A DNA stretch of 64,000 bases from assembly GCA_029937545.1 (NCBI GenBank), contig JAPYPR010000005.1, forward strand, positions 62,001 through 126,000. The letters are read 5' to 3'. This document shows positions 59,480-64,000 of the stretch, piece by piece (within the stretch, counting starts at the first letter, position 1; each line of letters opens with the position of its first letter). Source of the DNA: Erythrobacter sp. Lineage in GTDB: Bacteria; Pseudomonadota; Alphaproteobacteria; Sphingomonadales; Sphingomonadaceae. A model generated the notes under the pieces. It saw only the letters and a list, made by a program, of their open reading frames with translations, did not search any database and had not been told where the DNA came from. The position numbers were made by a program, and so were the translations under genes.

Positions 59480-62374
59480 ATGAACAGCTTTAGTCCACGC
59501 CGGCGCTTTGTCGGCCTGCCCCTGATCGCTCTGGCAGCGGCGACTTGCCTTGTTCCTGTCAATATGGCTGCGCAGGAAACGGAACAAGCCGCCGAGGCGC
59601 AAATCGAACCGAGCACCGTCACCGGCTGGAACTTCCCCGTCTACGACATCCCCGCCGACCCCGCCGTACGCTTCGGCATGCTCGAGAACGGCATGAAATA
59701 TGCGATCATGCGCAATGCCACGCCGCAAAACGAAGTGGTGCTGCGCATGCGCTACGATGTCGGTTTCATCGACGAGCTCGACGGCGAACTAAATGCGGCA
59801 CACTTCGTTGAGCACATGGCCTTCAACGGGTCGGCCAACGTTCCCGAGGGCGAAATGATCAAGCTGCTCGAGCGAGAGGGACTGAAATTCGGCGCCGATA
59901 CCAATGCCTCTACCGGCTTCGACGAGACGATCTACAAGCTGGCCCTGCCTCGCAATGACGAAAGCCTGATCGATACCGGCCTCATGCTGATGCGCGAGAT
60001 CGGCTCGGAGCTGACCATCATGCAAGGCGCGGTCGATCGGGAGCGCGGCATCCTGCAGTCGGAAATCCAGACCCGGAACAGCTATCAGGCGCGCAACGCA
60101 CGCACTTCCTTCAAATTGCTCGCTCCGGACACGCTCTACGCCACGCGCTATCCCGGTCCCGATGGCGCCGGCCCCACCGCCACGGTAACTGCCGAGCAAT
60201 TGCGTTCGATGTACGAGCGCTATTACCGGCCGGACAATGCCACGCTGGTGATCGTGGGCGATGTCGATCCCGACATGATCGAGGCCAAGATCAAGGAACG
60301 CTTCGCCGACTGGCAGAAGCCGGAAGAGCCGTTGTTCGTTACGGACGTCGGTGCCGTCGATTTCGAGCGCGCACCCGCAGCGGCGAATTTCGTCGATCCC
60401 TCGATCGATTATCTGGTCGAGATCACCCGCCAGTCTCCCTACGTGGAGCGGCCCACGACCGTCGCCGAGGCCCGGCGGGCGTTCCAGATCGGCGTCGCCT
60501 CGCAGGTCATCAACCGCCGTTTGCAGAAGCTGGCGCTCTCGCCCGCATCCCCGGTCTTGCGCGCGGGGATGCGGATTGCCGATTTCCAGGATGTCGCGGT
60601 GCATGCAGGCGTCACCGTCTATGCTCGCGAGGATCGTTGGGACGAAGCGCTCGCCGTCGGGGAACAGGAAATCCGCCGCGCGCTCGAATATGGTTTTACG
60701 CAAAGCGAAATTACGGAAGCGTTGACCAATCTCGACACGGCGCTGAAGAACGGTGCCGAGCGGCAGGCCACGCGCCCCAGTGCGACTTTGGCGAACGGCC
60801 TCATCGCAACGCTGTCCAACGAGCGCCCTTTCGTCACGCCGGCAACCCGTTACGAGGTGTTCCAGCAGATCCGTCCGGAACTGACGGCGGAGGCGGTCCA
60901 TGCGACCTTCAGGCAGGCCTTCACCGGCTCGGGCCCGCTCATCCTGGTGGCCTCCAAAGCGCCGGTCGAGGGGGGCGAGGAAGCGATCCTGGCAGCCTTT
61001 GAAGCCTCGCAAGAGGTCGCGGTGACGGCGCCCGTCGAGGAGGCGACGTCCGACTTCGCCTACACCGATTTCGGCACGCCCGGCATTGTCGTGGCGGACG
61101 AGCGGATCGACGATCTCGGCTTGCGCGCGCTGAGCTTCGACAACATTGTGCGCCTCAATCTCAAGCCGACCGATTTCAAGGACAATGAAGTCCGCTTTCA
61201 TGTCCGTATCGGTGCGGGCGAGCTTGGCTACGGGCTGGACCAGCCAGGCGCGACGATGATGCTGAATTCCGTCTACGGGCTCGCCGGTCTGGAAGAGCAC
61301 GATTTCGAGGAGCTGCGCCGCATCCTTGCCGGGCGGAACGTCAGCCTGGGCATTGCCTCCGCGACCGATCACTTCCATGCCGCAGGAACCACCAAGGCGG
61401 CCGATTTCGAGCGCCAGATGGAAGTCACCGCAGCCTATCTGACGGCACCGGGATACCGCCCCGAAGCCGAGGCCCGGTGGAATGCGATCATCCCGCCATT
61501 CATTGCGCAAACGGATGCCTCGCCGATCAATGTGTTCCGCAACGAAGTGCGCCGCGTGATCGCCGGAGGGGACAAGCGCTTCGGAACGCTGGACGAGGAG
61601 GAACTGCTCGGGCTGACGCTCGAGGACTTGCGTGCAGCCGTCGCGCCCGGCCTCGAACAGGGGGCGATCGAGATCGTCGTGGTCGGCGATTTCGAAGAGC
61701 AGGAGGTGATCGACGCCGTTGCGCGCACCTTCGGGGCTTTGCCGGAGCGGCCCGAGGCGCTGCGCGACTACCCCGAAGCGCGGCAGGTCTCATTCCCGCA
61801 GGACCGCAGCCTGCGCCCGCTCTATCACAAGGGTGAGGCCGACCAGGGCCTCGTCCATGTCGTCTGGCCGACCGATGACGACGACGATCACAAGGCGGAG
61901 ATTACCGGACAGCTTGCCGCCGCTGTCATCAGCCTGAGACTGACGGAGAAGCTGCGCGAGGAGCTCGGCGCGACCTATTCGCCCGAGGCCTATTCCAGCA
62001 TGTCGAGCGTGTTCGACGGCTTCGGCTATCTCGGCGCGCTGGCCATCGTCGAACCGGCGAAGCAGGCACTGGCCTTGGACGCGATAGACGAAATCGCAGC
62101 CGAGATGCGCGACGCTGCTATCGATGACGATCTGCTGGCGCGCGCCCGCAACCCGCTTGTCGAACGCATCGCCAAGCAGCGGCGCGAGAACAGCTACTGG
62201 GTCGGCGCGCTCGAAAGCGCCCAGCTGCGCGCCGATCGTCTCGACCGCATTCGCCGCTACGAGCCGCTGCTGCGCGAGATCACGGCCGCCGAGATCCAGG
62301 CTTTCGCCCGGCGCTACCTGACCGCCGACGGCGTGCTACGCATTGCCGTGGTCCCGGAAGGCAGCGGCGAGTAA
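59480..62374 (+). CDS. M16 family zinc metallopeptidase
   Basis: The 964-residue protein is a two-domain M16 (pitrilysin/insulinase-type) peptidase. It has a signal peptide (about 30 residues, AAQ end), an N-terminal HFVEH (HxxEH) zinc motif at about residue 110 in AAHFVEHMAFNG, and a downstream glutamate (GADTNASTGFDETIY). A repeat of the fold follows after residue 480. The C-terminal half lacks HxxEH, as is normal for M16B/A. It is most likely periplasmic. A terminator follows and a TonB receptor gene converges on it. Confidence 0.92.
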   Translation: MNSFSPRRRFVGLPLIALAAATCLVPVNMAAQETEQAAEAQIEPSTVTGWNFPVYDIPADPAVRFGMLENGMKYAIMRNATPQNEVVLRMRYDVGFIDELDGELNAAHFVEHMAFNGSANVPEGEMIKLLEREGLKFGADTNASTGFDETIYKLALPRNDESLIDTGLMLMREIGSELTIMQGAVDRERGILQSEIQTRNSYQARNARTSFKLLAPDTLYATRYPGPDGAGPTATVTAEQLRSMYERYYRPDNATLVIVGDVDPDMIEAKIKERFADWQKPEEPLFVTDVGAVDFERAPAAANFVDPSIDYLVEITRQSPYVERPTTVAEARRAFQIGVASQVINRRLQKLALSPASPVLRAGMRIADFQDVAVHAGVTVYAREDRWDEALAVGEQEIRRALEYGFTQSEITEALTNLDTALKNGAERQATRPSATLANGLIATLSNERPFVTPATRYEVFQQIRPELTAEAVHATFRQAFTGSGPLILVASKAPVEGGEEAILAAFEASQEVAVTAPVEEATSDFAYTDFGTPGIVVADERIDDLGLRALSFDNIVRLNLKPTDFKDNEVRFHVRIGAGELGYGLDQPGATMMLNSVYGLAGLEEHDFEELRRILAGRNVSLGIASATDHFHAAGTTKAADFERQMEVTAAYLTAPGYRPEAEARWNAIIPPFIAQTDASPINVFRNEVRRVIAGGDKRFGTLDEEELLGLTLEDLRAAVAPGLEQGAIEIVVVGDFEEQEVIDAVARTFGALPERPEALRDYPEARQVSFPQDRSLRPLYHKGEADQGLVHVVWPTDDDDDHKAEITGQLAAAVISLRLTEKLREELGATYSPEAYSSMSSVFDGFGYLGALAIVEPAKQALALDAIDEIAAEMRDAAIDDDLLARARNPLVERIAKQRRENSYWVGALESAQLRADRLDRIRRYEPLLREITAAEIQAFARRYLTADGVLRIAVVPEGSGE

Positions 62375-62393
62375 ATCTGGCGGACAACAAGAA

Positions 62394-62425
62394 GGCCGGG
62401 AAGGTATCCACCCTCCCGGCCCTTT
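62394..62425. terminator. Bidirectional terminator between the M16 peptidase and TonB receptor genes
   Basis: GGCCGGGA (62394-62401) pairs with TCCCGGCC (62414-62421) around a small loop, with a short T-run on the plus side. The convergent genes end 20 bases upstream and 19 bases downstream, so one hairpin could serve both strands. Confidence 0.7.
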
Positions 62426-62443
62426 CCCCCGTGACGATTGGGG

Positions 62444-64000
62444 TCAGTAGCGAACGCGGGCCGACACGCCAAACACGCGCGGGTCGTTCACGAAACCGGT
62501 GTTGTTGTTGAAATCGATGCCGCCCTTAACATTGTCGGCATCGGTGATGTTGCGCACGAAAGCCGCCACTTCGAGGCTGCCGTCGGTGCGGGCATAGCCG
62601 ACGCGCAGGCCGCCCTCGATCTGGTTGTTCGCGTTGAATTCCTCGCTCTCATAGAGGAAGAAGTTCGTCGCGCCCTGATAGGCCCAGTCGGTGAAGGCGA
62701 AGATTTCGCCGCCATCGCCGATCGGGACACCATACCGCGCGGTCACGTCCGCGATCCATTCGGGCGCGTTGGGGAACGGATTGCCGTCCACCAGCGCGCG
62801 CGTGGTGCCGGACAGGACGACCGTGGGATCGACGACGGTGCACTGCGCACAGATGCCGACAGCGAGGTTTTCATCCTGAATCTTGGTGTCGTTCCAGCTG
62901 AGGCCGGCAGTGATCAGGAAATCGGGCGTCACTTGGAAGGCGCTGTCGAGTTCGAAGCCGAAGCCGCGGCCCTTCTCCGCATTGACCAGCTGCACAAGGT
63001 TGCCCGCGCCGCCGACGGCGGAGAACTGCGGATCCTCGATCGTGTAGTAATAGACCGCGCCGTTGAGGCGCACGCGGCGATCGGCCAGCTCGGACTTGAA
63101 ACCGACTTCGTAGCTGGTGATCTTCTCCGACAGGGCGATCGAGGGCGGCGCGCCGAAGGCGACGTCACGGCCCTGAATGGTCGGCGCGCGGAAGCCGTTG
63201 GCGACGCGCGCGAAGACGCTAGCACCGTTGCTCACGTCGAGAAAGGCAGCGAGGTCCCAGCTGAGGCGTGAGTCCTCGACTTCGCGATATTGCAGGCCGG
63301 GGCCGGAGATGAAGGACGGCGAAATCACACCGAACTGCTTCTCGTCATCGGTCCAGCGCAGGCCGCCGGTCAGCTTGAGCACGTCGGTCACCTGCGCCGA
63401 CAGCTGGCCGAAGACCGCCCAGCTATCATTGGTGTGGCGGACCGTCACGGAAGGCGGGAAATCGAAGCCGACGGTGGTGACGTTGAAGTCGCTTTCGAAC
63501 ACGAACATGCCGACCTGCCAGTCCAGCGTGCCGCCGGTATCGGAGGCCAGCCGCACCTCGTGAGTGAACTGGTCGAGCTCGATCGAGTCCTGCGTGTCGG
63601 AGGGGAACGGGATGAAGCCCGGTCCGCTCACCGGCAGGAAGGCCGCGCCGAAGCCGCCGTCGATATCGCCGCGGCTGGAGCCTTCGCTGTTGGCCCAGGA
63701 CGTGATGCTGGTGACGGTGGCGAAATCGGCGTCATAATCGACCCGGATGGTCGCGATGTCAGCTTCGTACTGGGACTGGTTGCCCGCGCCGGCATCGTAG
63801 AAAACGGTCTTGCGGTCGTAATTCTCGTTGAGGTCGTTATCGCCCGGGCCGAGGATATTGGCGCGGAACAGCGTCGAAGTGCCTTCGAGGTCGCGCAGCT
63901 GGTAAGAACCGAGAATGCTCAGGCGGTCGGTCGGAGTCAGCAACAGCTGGATACGCCCGGCAAGCTCGTCATAGGCGCCATAAGCGTCCTCTTCGCCGGT
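62444..64000 (-). CDS. TonB-dependent receptor, 3' part
   Basis: The frame is open from the TAC-ending C-terminus (VFGVSARVRY) at 62444 to the right edge, where it begins with GEEDAYGAYDELAGR. The 519 visible residues are beta-barrel: aromatic-ending strands, FGQLSAQVTDVLKLTGGLRW and NGFRAPTIQGRDVAFG are typical of sphingomonad TonB receptors. The plug and signal peptide lie beyond the window. The first M (63943 region) is not the true start because coding continues upstream. Ligand unknown. Confidence 0.88.
   Translation of the reverse strand, partial: TGEEDAYGAYDELAGRIQLLLTPTDRLSILGSYQLRDLEGTSTLFRANILGPGDNDLNENYDRKTVFYDAGAGNQSQYEADIATIRVDYDADFATVTSITSWANSEGSSRGDIDGGFGAAFLPVSGPGFIPFPSDTQDSIELDQFTHEVRLASDTGGTLDWQVGMFVFESDFNVTTVGFDFPPSVTVRHTNDSWAVFGQLSAQVTDVLKLTGGLRWTDDEKQFGVISPSFISGPGLQYREVEDSRLSWDLAAFLDVSNGASVFARVANGFRAPTIQGRDVAFGAPPSIALSEKITSYEVGFKSELADRRVRLNGAVYYYTIEDPQFSAVGGAGNLVQLVNAEKGRGFGFELDSAFQVTPDFLITAGLSWNDTKIQDENLAVGICAQCTVVDPTVVLSGTTRALVDGNPFPNAPEWIADVTARYGVPIGDGGEIFAFTDWAYQGATNFFLYESEEFNANNQIEGGLRVGYARTDGSLEVAAFVRNITDADNVKGGIDFNNNTGFVNDPRVFGVSARVRY

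Noticed and set aside
59789-61510. 573-codon open frame on the minus strand across the M16 peptidase
   Set aside because: Antisense shadow of the peptidase gene; no ribosome site or domain.

Overview
This 64-kb window looks like chromosomal sequence from an Erythrobacteraceae-type member of the Sphingomonadales (Alphaproteobacteria). The evidence is the high GC content, the many ATGA/TGATG stop-start overlaps, three large TonB-dependent receptors, a K+-independent-type H+-pyrophosphatase, and the gene neighbourhoods pyrE-pdxJ-acpS-lepB, hisG-hisD-nusB-thiL and infA-maf-RNase E/G-yacG-tRNA-Phe. No phage, integrase, complete insertion sequence, rRNA operon or CRISPR array was seen. Assignments rest on reading protein motifs and gene order; no database search was run.

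Layout. 0-6.6 kb: pyrimidine, pyridoxal phosphate and acyl-carrier-protein genes, signal peptidase, an AI-2E-type permease, a DUF3089 hydrolase and ruvX, all on the plus strand and mostly overlapping. 6.6-7.4 kb: a decayed gene on the minus strand preceded by an intact 51-residue ORF. 7.6-17.9 kb: two hotdog thioesterases, a class A penicillin-binding protein with a palindrome just upstream of its start, cobS, an MpaB-type oxygenase, a J-domain protein, bolA, and a GST/pirin/SDR/hydrolase run. 18-23.5 kb: hisG-hisD-nusB-thiL, then hppA. 23.6-25.4 kb: a broken S9 peptidase gene lying between two nearly identical terminators. 25.5-28.5 kb: a GNAT/cupin-like pair and an acyl-CoA thioesterase II.

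28.8-39.6 kb is the accessory, surface-oriented part. It holds a 960-residue RTX protein built like an ExeM/NucH extracellular nuclease but with the catalytic residues replaced, a relic of a YadA-type membrane anchor, a beta-propeller phytase coupled to a TonB-dependent receptor, an intact trimeric autotransporter adhesin with a large internal duplication, and an ECF sigma/anti-sigma pair. 39.8-50.4 kb: a DEAD-box helicase, a universal stress protein, an EcsC protein, uvrC carrying an in-frame palindromic insertion, an amino-acid permease, a flavoprotein, and a wax-ester/TAG synthase with a lysine-rich tail coupled to a hydrolase. 50.4-64 kb: a TonB receptor with a duplicated cysteine-containing insert, infA-maf-RNase-yacG-tRNA-Phe, an HprK-like kinase, wrbA, a Na+/H+ antiporter, purC, an M16 peptidase and the 3' part of another TonB receptor.

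Most of the window is ordinary housekeeping DNA. The items most worth checking are the catalytically degenerate RTX nuclease-fold protein, the palindromic element translated inside uvrC, the duplicated insert in the 50-kb receptor, the adhesin-anchor relic, and the two decaying genes.
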